64,000 nucleotides of DNA, from positions 13,473,001-13,537,000 of the forward strand of contig CM069596.1 of assembly GCA_035771175.1 (NCBI GenBank), in the 5' to 3' direction. A program made the translations under genes and the position numbers. Source of the stretch: Paratinospora sagittata (lineage: Eukaryota; Streptophyta; Magnoliopsida; Ranunculales; Menispermaceae). The notes beneath the pieces are model-generated. The model saw only the letters and a list, made by a program, of their open reading frames with translations, was not told where the DNA came from and made no database searches. Numbering within the stretch: position 1 is the stretch's first letter; every line of letters starts with the position of its first letter. Shown piece by piece: positions 34,421 through 43,698 of this stretch.

Positions 34421-34921
34421 TGTCACGCCTGGAATGCACCGCAGCACATTCTACCCAGACGCGGCCGCACTCCCACCACAGCGGGAGCGAACGCCAGCCA
34501 TTATGGATCCATAATATTGTCACATCCCAGTACACAGCACACCGCAGCGTCTAGTACCCCCGGGATCATTTGTCCATACTATTCACTCATGAATAGTACA
34601 GGGCCTCCCCCAGATTCGAACTCACAACCTCATAAGGTTTGATTTCGCAATCTGAGTAGCCACTGAACCATTGGCTCAGTGGTTACTCAAGTTGCGAATT
34701 CTAACTCCTTAAGGGAGGTTGCGAGTTCGAACTTGGGGGAGGCCCTTTACTATTCATGAGGGAATAGTAGGGACAAATAATCGTTTCGATGTAGACCAGC
34801 TGCGGTTGGGTTGCTACATGGCGATATGACAATATTATGTGGTACTATGGCTGGGGTATGCGTACCCATCACATCCCGGGGGTACTAGACACTGCGGTGT
34901 GCTGTGTACTGGGGTGTGACA
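34421..34921. repeat. 501-bp fold-back unit, copy 1
   Basis: Left half and right half are inverted relatives meeting at about 34671 (GAGTAGCCACTGAACCATTGG / CTCAGTGGTTACTC). Each half, read outwards from the centre, has a Pol III-like box A (TGGCTCAGTGG or TGGTTCAGTGG) and box B (GAGTTCGAACTTG or GAGTTCGAATCTG). Confidence 0.85.
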
Positions 34922-34958
34922 AAAAGGCCTTATGTACATAAGGCCTTTTTGTCACACC
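34913..34958. repeat. 46-bp perfect palindrome between the units
   Basis: Centre TATGTACATA, arms AAAAAGGCCTTATG and CATAAGGCCTTTTT, flanked by GGTGTGAC and GTCACACC. I checked it base by base; every position pairs. Confidence 0.95.
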
Positions 34959-35450
34959 TGGAATGCACCGCAGCACATTCTACCCAGACGCGGGCGCACT
35001 CCCACCGCAGCGGGAGCGAACGCCAGCCATTATGGATCCATAATATTGTCACATCCCAGTACACAGCACACCGCAGCGTCTAGTACCCCCGGGATCATTT
35101 GTCCATACTATTCACTCATGAATAGTATAGGGCCTCCCCCAGATTCGAACTCACAACCTCATAAGGTTTGATTTCGCAATCTGAGTAGCCACTGAACCAT
35201 TGGCTTAGTGGTTACTCAAGTTGCGAATTCTAACTCCTTAAGGGAGGTTGCGAGTTCGAACTTGGGGGAGGCCCTTTACTATTCATGAGGGAATAGTAGG
35301 GACAAATAATCATTTCGATGTAGACCAGCTGCGGTTGGGTTGCTACATGGCGATATGACAATATTATGTGGTACTATGGCTGGGGTATGCGTACCCATCA
35401 CATCCCGGGGGTACTAGACACTGCGGTGTGCTGTGTACTGGGGTGTGACA
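34950..35450. repeat. 501-bp fold-back unit, copy 2
   Basis: Same as copy 1 in the same orientation and the same length, differing at only a handful of bases that I could spot (for example CGCGGGCGC for CGCGGCCGC, GGCTTAG for GGCTCAG). Confidence 0.85.
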
Positions 35451-35665
35451 ACAAGAGTCTTAAGTACATCTATACCCAGAGAGACCTACACCTCCGCCAA
35501 AGACGATGGTTAGAATTCTTGAAAGATTATGACTTTCAACTTCAGTACCATCCCGGTAAGGCCAATGTTGTCGCTGATGCCCTGAGTAGAAAATCTTATG
35601 TTGCTTGCACTCTTAACTTCGAAATGGGGAAGTTGGCTACAGAGATGGAGAATTTTAACCTATAA
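35451..35665 (+). pseudogene. Ty3 RNase H, C-terminal part
   Basis: After the insertion the frame reads [20 protein letters not shown], then [20 protein letters not shown] and ADALSRKS, the standard end of Ty3 RNase H ([15 protein letters not shown]). Confidence 0.9.
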
Positions 35666-35749
35666 CTGATCAAGAAAGGAGGAAGATCACGACTTTCTCA
35701 ATTATCAGCCAACTCTGAGCTGATTCGAAAGATTTCAGCAGCTTAAGCC

Positions 35750-37130
35750 AACGACCCTATGTTAATGGAGAAACGTGAACTTCTACTTAGCAGACAGGAC
35801 CTTCCTCACTGGTCAGTCTCTGAAGACGGAGCCATTTTCTATAAAAAAAACGTCTCTGTCTACTGAACGATCCTGAGGTTCGGAAAGAAGTGCTCACTGA
35901 GATGCATTGTTCGAGGTTCGCTATGCATCCTGGGGGTGACAAGATGTACAAGGATGTCAAGCGACAATTCTGGTTTTCTGGAATGAAGAAGGCGATTGCA
36001 CACTTCGTTGCTCGATGTCTCGTTTGCCAGCAAGTTAAAGCAAAACGAAGGCTCTGGACTTCTCCAGCTGTTACCTATTGGATAATGGAAGTGGGAGAAT
36101 ATCGCAATGGATTTTGTTACGGCCTTGCCTCGAAATAATAAAGGGAAAGATGCTATCTGGGTTATCATTAACAAACTTACAAAGTCTGCACACTTTTTGC
36201 CAATAAAGTTCACGGATAACCTTGCCAAACTTGCCGAACTATACGAAAGGGAGATCGTACGCCTCTATGGAATACCACTCACAATCGTTTTTGATTGAGA
36301 CCCTCGATTCACATCAAAGTTTTTGCAAAACTTCCATAGTAGAATGGGCTCTAAGATCACCATGTGCATAGCCTTTCACCCTCAGACTGATGGGTAGTCA
36401 GAGCGTCTTATCCAAATCTTAGAAGACATGTTACGGTGTTGCATTTTGGACTTTAATGACGGATGGGCAAAGTACTTACATTTAGCTGAGTTTGCATACA
36501 ACAACAGCTACCAAACTAGTATCGGCATGGCATCATACGAGGCTCTCTATGGTCACCCTTGCAGATCTTCGGTATGCTGGTTAGATATGGCAGATCGACC
36601 GCAGTTGGGCCCTGAACTAGTTCAAGAGACTTTTTAGAAGATCACAATAGTAAATGAGCGACTTCGTGTTGCAAAAAGTCAACAGAAGAGATAACAAGCG
36701 GAGGCAGCCTCTAGAATTTGATAAGGGGGACTTCATTTTTCTTAGAGTTCAGCCCACAAGAGGTGTCAAACACTTTGGGATCAAAAGAAAGCTCTCCCCA
36801 CGGTATATCGATCCATTTCAGATCATTGAACGTATTAGCAAATTTGCTTATCGTCTGTCCCTTCCATTGTCCATGTCTAAGGTTCATGACGTTTTTCACG
36901 TATCCATGCTTCGAAAGTATCGTCCTGATCCTTCGCATATCATCCCTCTAGTCGAGGTTCGGGTTGAGGAAGGAAATAGGTATCAGGAGATAGCGATACA
37001 GATTTTGGATAAAAAAAACTCAAGAACTAAGGCTACGTAGCATACCACTTGTGAAGGTGCTCTGGGATCACCACGGAGTAGAGGAAGCAACAATTAAACA
37101 GAAATACCCTGAGTTGTTTTCTAGTAATAA
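35750..37130 (+). pseudogene. Ty3 integrase with GPY-type end, broken
   Basis: Zinc-binding part: HCSRFAMHPGGDKMYKDV and CLVCQQVKAKRR (H-H-C-C kept). Core: MDFVTALPRNNKGKDAIWVI, then FD*DPRFTSKF with a TGA where the family has Arg (CGA), and QTDG*SERLIQILEDML with a TAG where it has Gln (CAG). C-terminal part: GIKRKLSPRYIDPFQIIERI and VHDVFHVSMLRKYRPDPSHI, the GPY/F module. It ends, after a shift, with VLWDHHGVEEATIKQKYPEL, the usual truncated-chromodomain-like tail. The D, D and E residues remain, but the stops kill it. Confidence 0.9.
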
Positions 37131-37230
37131 CTGATGATGTGATACATTGTACTATTTCACTTATCAGTAAAATGATGAAACTTTGGTTACAAATATCTTA
37201 ACACATCGTTTCACTTGAATAACTATGTAG

Positions 37231-37743
37231 ATGTCTGAAAATAATATCGATGAATATAGTGACGCACACACGCAATGGCCTCCTTGGCCACCTGTGGCGA
37301 CTCCTCCAGGGTCTGAGTCTAGTCACAACTACTTTGCATCACCAACTCCATCACCACACAGACAACAATCTTTATAGCCAGAGCGCACATGGCTTTTTCA
37401 TAACAATTTTACCCAAAACAATCCCGTGCCCTCATCTTGGCAGGATCTTCTACCAAAATTGTCAGGCGGCCAGATTCGAGCAACAACACGAAAAAGCATC
37501 CCACCGCTCAACCTAACCCCCCTTAAACGATGCGACCAGCGCCCTACACCACCATCTGTTAAGCAAAGGTTGGAATCTTCTGAGGACGAATCCGACTCCA
37601 TTTGCTCTCCATGGTTTCATGATGTTGATGATTCCACCAGCCACAGTGTCATTCAGTGACCATACATGCATTACCCTGAACTAGCAAACAATGACGACGG
37701 TAGTGAATCTCACGCAGATAACTATCATGACTACTTGGACTGA
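37231..37743 (+). pseudogene. Extra ORF between integrase and 3' LTR, function unknown
   Basis: One reading frame of about 170 codons begins ATGTCTGAAAATAAT and ends LDTGA, interrupted by a TAG (after HRQQSL) and a TGA (after HSVIQ). The product would be Pro/Ser-rich at the start (QWPPWPPVATPPGSESS) and acidic later (RLESSEDESDSICSPWF). I do not recognise it as gag, chromodomain or envelope. It lies after the integrase stop and ends just before the purine tract, the place where some plant retroelements keep an extra ORF. Confidence 0.45.
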
Positions 37744-37761
37744 TTTCGAGGGCGAAATCAT

Positions 37762-37777
37762 TTTAAGGGGGGTAGAG
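37762..37777 (+). other. Polypurine tract
   Basis: AAGGGGGGTAGAG directly precedes the LTR start TGTAATACCC. It fixes the LTR boundary and the element's orientation. Confidence 0.9.
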
Positions 37778-39153
37778 TGTAATACCCTAGGTTTGCACAC
37801 AAAAAAATTTTGATTCAGGCATATGTGCCCGAACGTACGGGCAGACGTGCCCGAACGTTTTGGCGCATTTTCCCTATTTAAGAACCCCTCCCCCTCCTCA
37901 TTTCTCACACCAAATCACTCCTTGTGATTTTCCTTCTCTCTTTCACTCATTTTGAATTTTTTTTTCTTTTTTGAGACTCTCTGTGCAATGCAACGCTGTT
38001 CTACCCGAGGGAAAGAGCCAGTTTTCAAAGGAGTTTTTATCTGAAGGTGGGGAACGAAACATAGGTTTGCGTGTCTTATAAATTTTATTAAAGTTTACAT
38101 TCATTTATCATTATATCTACTATTCATTTACACTGCATTATTGCGTATAATGTTCATACTGTCATACTTATGCCTGTATAATTGGAGTTCATGTATTACA
38201 CTGTTCTTATGCTGGATTAGTGGTCAATCTGGCTCAACCAGACTCAGTCTTGTCCTCAGTAACTTTAAATAGTGAATGGGAGGCAACGTGCTGCTCTAGA
38301 AGATTGGTATTTAAGTAGACCTCGTGTCTCACCTCTCAACTGGAGACTGATCTGGTTAGTCTTATTTGAAAGCTATCAGCTTATACAAGTAATACTGAGT
38401 GTCTTAACCTTGCACGTAGTAATACTGACCCTGATAAGGATCACTAGACGTTGCCAAATCTTGTCTAAATGTTAAGTAAAGACTGGACCAGTTCATGCAT
38501 TGACATCATACATAGCACCACCTAGGGACGTATGTGGTTTATGATTCATAGAATAGTTAGAAGTGACGCTCGCTATTCATTATATTCCTCTGGAGAAGGA
38601 CGTACAATGGGAACCTGGCTACTCCTGGGAAGGGACATCTGTACGTGAATTCATAGCGTCGTTCCTGAGGAGGGACGTACAATGAGAACCCGACTACTTC
38701 TGGGGAGGGACATCTGTACGTGAACTCAGGCGATGTACAGTCATCAAACCAATACGAGACGATGTCATGCATACATACATATTGGATTGATTATGATGTT
38801 CTGATGTGTATTTAAGATATTTGATTATGAAGTTTGCTTTATTAATTGTTATATTCACGAACTATTTTACCCACTAAGCGTGTAGCTCCCCACGTTGTTC
38901 TCCAATTTTTCACAGGAGATTAGGGTGGACTGGGTGCTAATTTTTGGGCCCATATTTTGTATCATTTGTATTATTTATTGGAGATTTTGGAAGAATGTTC
39001 CCTTAACTATTTTATGTATAAATATATTCTGAAATTAATAAAATTAAACTTGTACTTAATCGTGTTTCTGCGCACTCAATTATTGTTATAATGCATTCGC
39101 GCCCTGTCTGTGAGTGTCCCGTCGATTTAGGCCCGTCCGGATAGAGTGTGACA
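37778..39153 (+). repeat. 3' LTR, Ty3 TGTAATACCC family, 1,376 bp
   Basis: Begins TGTAATACCCTAGG and ends GGATAGAGTGTGACA. It has the same layout as the solo LTRs at 9545 and 14811: an A-tract, GCCCGAACGTACGGGC and CCCGAACG words, then CCCTATTTAAGAACCCC as TATA region at about 37870-37890. This reference copy proves that the solo LTRs belong to a Ty3 element. Confidence 0.92.
37870..37886 (+). promoter_or_regulatory. Putative LTR TATA box
   Basis: CCCTATTTAAGAACC, at the same place as CTATATAAGGAACC and CTATTTAAGGAACC in the two related solo LTRs. Confidence 0.6.
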
Positions 39154-39707
39154 GAGTTGTCCTCCTTAGCATATGTTAACTCATGCAATAGACGTTGAGC
39201 ATCCGTCCTTCCCAAATCTAGAGTATCTTTCTTGAGCTCATGATCCAGACTCATGGTCCAACATATTTTGAGATAATAAATTCGAGTTTATCTTCAGATG
39301 TGATAATATTGCTTTATTACTATGAACTCATGATTCTGAGCTTATATACGACTTTGAACTTATGACAACAAACTCATCTTTAAGCGTGCCAATACTATTT
39401 TCAATTAAGAGCTCATAACTCTGAACTAGATGTAGTAACGAACTGATCATTTAATTAGAGGTTCACCTCACTTCTTAGTCAACTTAGCTCTCTCTTCTTG
39501 ACCACCTCTTTTGATAGCTAGCTTTTCTTGTCGAGCTCCCACACTTAGCTCTTCTTGTTGAGCTGCTGCACAAAGCTTTTTTATTGACCTTATTTGCACA
39601 ACTCTAGCACGTCTAATATTAATTGACTTGAAGGTATTTTCAAAATATCGTATAATAAGTCTTTACATATTACTCAACATTAAACAACCCCTAAAACCAA
39701 CCAATCA
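39154..39707. other. Unassigned sequence right of the Ty3 element
   Basis: Rejoins the sequence left of 32773. Rich in GAGCTC and AACTCAT words; probably an old LTR. No gene. Confidence 0.4.
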
Positions 39708-39872
39708 TTGGGTTGGTTAAGTGGCTCGACGCACTCATCTCAAGAAACAAGTTGATCATGAGTTCGACTCTCTATTAGCGTTAGCCACTAGAGGCGTCTC
39801 TTACTCGAGCATCTAGAGCCGAAGGAATTAGTCAGGATCGGATATCCGAATACCCTCGGTTATAAAAAAAAA
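39708..39872 (+). mobile_element. tRNA-derived SINE
   Basis: GGTTGGTTAAGTGGCTCG has a good Pol III box A, GATCATGAGTTCGACTCTC a good box B about 40 bp later, and the body ends CCCTCGGTTATAAAAAAAAA. Length ~165 bp. Not the Au family by sequence. Flanking duplications are unclear. Confidence 0.7.
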
Positions 39873-40389
39873 CCCAAAATCAATCACCGATGACCAAAAC
39901 TATTGGGTTTGATATGTCTGTATTTCTTTTCTTCTTTTCAACGCGTTTTGAATAGCTCAGCTTAGAGTTAAAAAATGAAAAAAGTTACAATTGTTTAAAG
40001 TTCATAAGTAAGTTACTTGGCCAATAGTCAAATAGTTTGACGTTCAATTGACTGATTGTAAGTTTGTTTGTTAGTAAAAAGAAAGGTACACCGATTGGTA
40101 AGCTTGTGTACCGTTTAGTATATCCATCTGTAAACAAGTTTTCGGATTGGTACCAATTAACCAATCTATATGTTAAGTTACTATACATTATTTTTAAATA
40201 ACCTTAACTCTTTCCTCCAACTTCAATGTAAACTATTTAAGATACGTGGACAGAAAGAAAAAAATAAAATATAAAATCCAAAACCTTTGGTCACTTTTGA
40301 TTATCAATTGCTAGTCCTGTGGGTTGTCAAATATTAAATAAAATGTATAGAATAAATTTGATTTATTCTTGTGAGAACGGACCAATTTG
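39873..40389. other. Gap, no gene
   Basis: AT-rich sequence without recognisable features. Confidence 0.5.
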
Positions 40390-40840
40390 CATACAATTGG
40401 CTACGAAATGCAATTCGTTGCTAAGTTGTTCGTTGCGAAACATGGTTGTTTAGCGACAAAATTTGAGTTCGTAGGTGAAAATTTATTACTTAATACTTGA
40501 CAAAATTTTTCGTAGCTAAATTTATGCATTGGCTACGAAATTTAGTTCGTCTCAAAAGATGGATGTTTAGCGACTAAATATGCTTTCATAGGTGAAAATT
40601 TGTCTCTTATTACTTGGCAAATTTTTTCATAACTAAATCTATGCAGTAGCTACGAAATCTAGTTCGTCGCTAAATTGTTTGTCGCGAAAGAATGTTGTTT
40701 AGTGACAAAATATGTGTTCGTGAGTAAAAATTTGTTGCTTATTACTTAACAATATTTTTTGTTGTTAAATCAATGAATTGGCTACAAAATTCAGTTTGTC
40801 GTTAAGTTATTCGTCCTCAAATATCCACTTTCTTGTAGTG
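40390..40840 (-). mobile_element. CACTA-type transposon end with subterminal repeats
   Basis: The right end reads CACTTTCTTGTAGTG (40826-40840), the reverse complement of CACTACAAGAAAGTG, the terminal inverted repeat of plant CACTA elements. Just inside it are four imperfect subterminal repeats of 117-132 bp, each with GGCTACGAAATTTAGTTCG, GTTTAGCGAC and GGTGAAAATTTG. The opposite terminus was not found, so this is a fragment. Confidence 0.75.
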
Positions 40841-40884
40841 TGAGTTTATTGAATGCAAAGTGGTACGTAAAGGGGAAGGGTCAA

Positions 40885-40978
40885 ACCAATTTGCCTATAA
40901 TATACCAATAGTTGTCGAACCCTTTCCCAGGATCCCACGTACGGGGGGAGCTTCATGCTCTACAACACTTTTTTTTTT
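40885..40978 (+). mobile_element. 3' fragment of an Au-like SINE
   Basis: GTCGAACCCTTTCCCAGGATC, CCACGTACGGGGGGAGCTTC then a T-run correspond, with many changes, to the 3' half of the intact Au SINE at 48919-49097 and its T tail. Confidence 0.55.
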
Positions 40979-41283
40979 AATTAATAATGCGAAAAGTATG
41001 TGTAAAATGAAAAAAAAAAAAAAATCTAGACCCATTCTCTAATTCTAAAAAAGTTGAGATCCAAACCACCATTTCAAGAAACGAAAAGAAAATTACCAGA
41101 CCTACTCTCCTAATTTTCCAAAACAAGATCTAGGAATTCAAAAGAAAAATTAAAAAAAGGCAATGAAAGCACTGGGAACCAATAAGAACTAGATCAGTTA
41201 GAGATAACTAAATCGTAGTAGGTTTCAGTTCTTGACTCAGACCGATTTACCAAGGCATCGACCGACCATCCTGAAACTACAGT
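40979..41283. other. Gap, no gene
   Basis: A-rich sequence; nothing recognised. Confidence 0.5.
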
Positions 41284-41490
41284 TAGGGGTGACAATTTAG
41301 TCTAAGGCCCGTAGGCCTGACTTGACCCGCCATAAATAGCCCGATCCAAATTCGGGCCCGACTATTATATGGGTCGGCCTAGCTCAGTCTCAAAACTTAA
41401 TGAGCGAGTTTAGGATTATATAGCTAGACCCAGCCCGGTCCAAAGGCCCGCCTGCAAGCCCGACCCAAATGCCCGATCTTAGACCAAATT

Positions 41491-41494
<4 letters not shown>

Positions 41495-41555
<61 letters not shown>

Positions 41556-41556
41556 A
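41495..41556. repeat. (TA)n microsatellite
   Basis: Nearly pure TA run of about 55 bp. Confidence 0.95.
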
Positions 41557-41744
41557 TATTTATTATAAAATAAATACATGTGTATATGTAATATACTCTC
41601 AATTATAAATTTACACATAAACATTGACATATATATATATATATATATTTGAGAATAAATATAAAAAATATATATTATTAAGAGCATATTCAATTAAGTA
41701 TATAAGAAGAAAAAAAAAGTAGATATATATATATATATTTAATT

Positions 41745-42800
41745 AAGTCAAGAGTGTTATATAATTAAGAGTATATATTTGTATTATATATACATAAAAA
41801 GTATATTCAATTAAATATATAATACGAAAAAAGAGTACATATAATCAACTAAGATATTATATATATACCGTTTATATTATATTCTATCATTTTTATTTTG
41901 CTGCATTTCAACTTTATTGAGTATACTCTCTAAAAAATATATTAAGTATACTCTCTAAAAGTTTGTAGGGCTAGATATAAATATATAATAAATTTAACTA
42001 AATTATAAATTTATAATAACGTGGGTTGGGCTACAATTTTGAAAGAAACACATTATCCAACTATATATATAAACTCACTCATTTTAATAATTAAAATAAA
42101 TCAACACATATTTAAAATAAAATTAAATAAAACAAATAATCCACGTACCTACTCTATTTCTTAATTAGAATATATATAGTATATAATTAGAGTATAAAAT
42201 GACAAAAACAAAACATAATTAAGATTTAAGAGAATATATAATTAGAAAATATATTATACATATATACAAACACACACTCTCTCTCTCACACACATATATA
42301 ATTAAGAGTTTACAAAATACAAGAAAAAAACATAATCAAGAGTATTAGTACAATTAAGAGTATATAAAATGTGTGTAATAAGAAAAATACAATAGTCAAG
42401 AGTGTTATATATTTATATAATTAAGGATATATATTTGTATTGTATATATATAATTAAGAGTATGTTCAATTAAGTATATAATACGAAAAAAAGTACATAT
42501 AATTAATGAAAAATATATGTATACAATTTATATTATATTGTATCCTTTTTATTTTGCAGCATTTCAACTTTAGTAAATATACTCTCTTAAAAATTAAAAA
42601 AAAACTTTACCAAGTATATTTTATTAAGTATACTCTTTAAAAGTATGTAGGGCTAGATATAAATATATAATAAATTTAACTAAATTATAATAACCTTGGT
42701 TGGGCTAAAATTATGAAAAAAAGACATTATCCAACTATATATATAAATTTACTCGTTTTAATGATTAGAATGAATCAACACATATTTTAGATAAATTAAA
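41745..42800. repeat. ~665-bp direct duplication inside the hAT-like element
   Basis: The order AATACGAAAAA..GTACATATAAT, TTTTTATTTTGC.GCATTTCAAC, GTAGGGCTAGATATAAATAT and CATTATCCAACTATATATA occurs at 41820-42085 and again at 42480-42745, offset 660-682 bp. Confidence 0.85.
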
Positions 42801-43259
42801 TAAATGTGATATATACATAAAAAAATTATTTGCCATCAAATAATCATTTGTATGTTTTATTTAATTATTAAACTAAAATTTTATATTTTATTATAATTAA
42901 TCTAACATTAAAATATGTATTTAGTTACATTGATGGTCTAAAAACTTAGTCTAAAGATCCGATTTTAAGGTTCGACCCAATGTCTGATCTATATATTTTT
43001 TGGGTCAGGGACCAAAAGCTTTTTAATGTCCGCCTGAGCTAAAGCTCTGATTATTTCTAGACCCGGTGGACTTGATCAGACCAAGCAAGTGGCCCGAATT
43101 GTCGTCCCTGAAATGTCTACAGGAAGCACATGACTTCAGCTTATCTCACAAAGCACTTGGTGAGATTTTATGTTTGAAATTCTCACCTGACATGACACCC
43201 AGAAGCTTTAATCTTTAACTAATCCTTCCATCCAGTCTGTTAACTGTTAAGTGCTAAGC

Positions 43260-43698
43260 AACACAATCATTTGCACCAAAGTTTTCCCTTTTTTTTTTTT
43301 CCTTTTTTTTCCTTTTTTTTCTCAAACAATATTTCACTATTGACTATTCTTCTGTTGTACGATTTTTTATTTCCACTATTGTGTTTTGCAAATTTCATTT
43401 CCGAAATCTCACTCTTCTTCTACTCTAACAACCTCACTTCGATCTCAAGTTTCACTTGGTGTGTGACAATGCCTAATCCCATCTTCTTCTGTTTCTTCTT
43501 CTACCTTCTTATCCCAATTTGAAAGTGCCATAACAGCAGAAACTTGAGTTTAAACTGGTGTTTCAGTGCTTAATCTTCAAGAACTGATGAACCCATTTCG
43601 ATTTATTTCAGTTTCTGGTTGATGGGTGTTTCAGTTTTCCAGTTTCTGTGAAAACCCATTTCAGCATTTCTTGTTCAACTGTTGCTGCTGCGGAGAAG
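43260..43698 (+). promoter_or_regulatory. Upstream region / probable 5' UTR of the receptor pseudokinase
   Basis: Contains a long T/C-rich tract (43285-43320) and CT-rich sequence leading to the ATG. No obvious TATA box could be placed with confidence. Confidence 0.35.

Larger units (their letters stand above)
34421..35450. mobile_element. Composite 1,030-bp element: two 501-bp fold-back units around a palindrome
   Basis: The insertion is exact. The RNase H codons D-H-K ending ACAAG (34416-34420) are followed by TGTCACGCC..., and the second ACAAG (35451-35455) restarts K-S-L-K-Y. It consists of a 501-bp unit (34421-34921), a 28-bp spacer (34922-34949) and a near-identical 501-bp unit (34950-35450). 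Both units begin TGTCAC and end GTGTGACA. Within a unit the two halves are diverged inverted copies of each other. A 5-bp duplication with TG...CA ends fits retroviral-type integration, but I see no primer site, purine tract or coding region. I know no named family with this plan. Confidence 0.85.
32773..39153 (+). mobile_element. Ty3 chromovirus (Tekay-like), internally deleted
   Basis: A stub of the 5' LTR (TGTAATACCCTAGG at 32773, ~100 bp), then protease, RT, RNase H, integrase, an extra ORF, a polypurine tract and a complete 3' LTR ending at 39153. GAGTTG occurs at both outer edges (32769-32774 overlapping the LTR start, and 39154-39159), consistent with a target duplication. gag and most of the 5' LTR are deleted. 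Stops in every domain show it is dead. A 1,030-bp composite element interrupts RNase H. Confidence 0.88.
41284..43112. mobile_element. hAT-like non-autonomous element, very AT-rich
   Basis: Left end TAGGGGTGACAATTTAG and right end GGCCCGAATTGTCGTCCCTG are imperfect inverted repeats, and both ends are rich in GGCCCG/CGGGCC words, as in common plant TAGGGGTGGCAA-type elements. The ~1.8-kb interior is almost only A and T and non-coding, with a large internal duplication. I found no clear 8-bp target duplication. Confidence 0.5.

Noticed and set aside
34680..34740. Possible tRNA gene from box A and box B
   Set aside because: The boxes are present, but no cloverleaf with paired acceptor stem could be drawn; it is better explained as a SINE-like module.
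34334..35171. Pair of similar ORFs ending in the same residues
   Set aside because: They are translations through the two 501-bp non-coding fold-back units; the repeat in the protein only reflects the DNA repeat.
41424..41693. 89-codon ORF with Tyr-Ile repeats
   Set aside because: Product of the TA microsatellite and flanking AT repeats.
43648..43698. Upstream start for the receptor gene
   Set aside because: The codon is GTG; the first ATG in frame is at 43699 and begins a good signal peptide.
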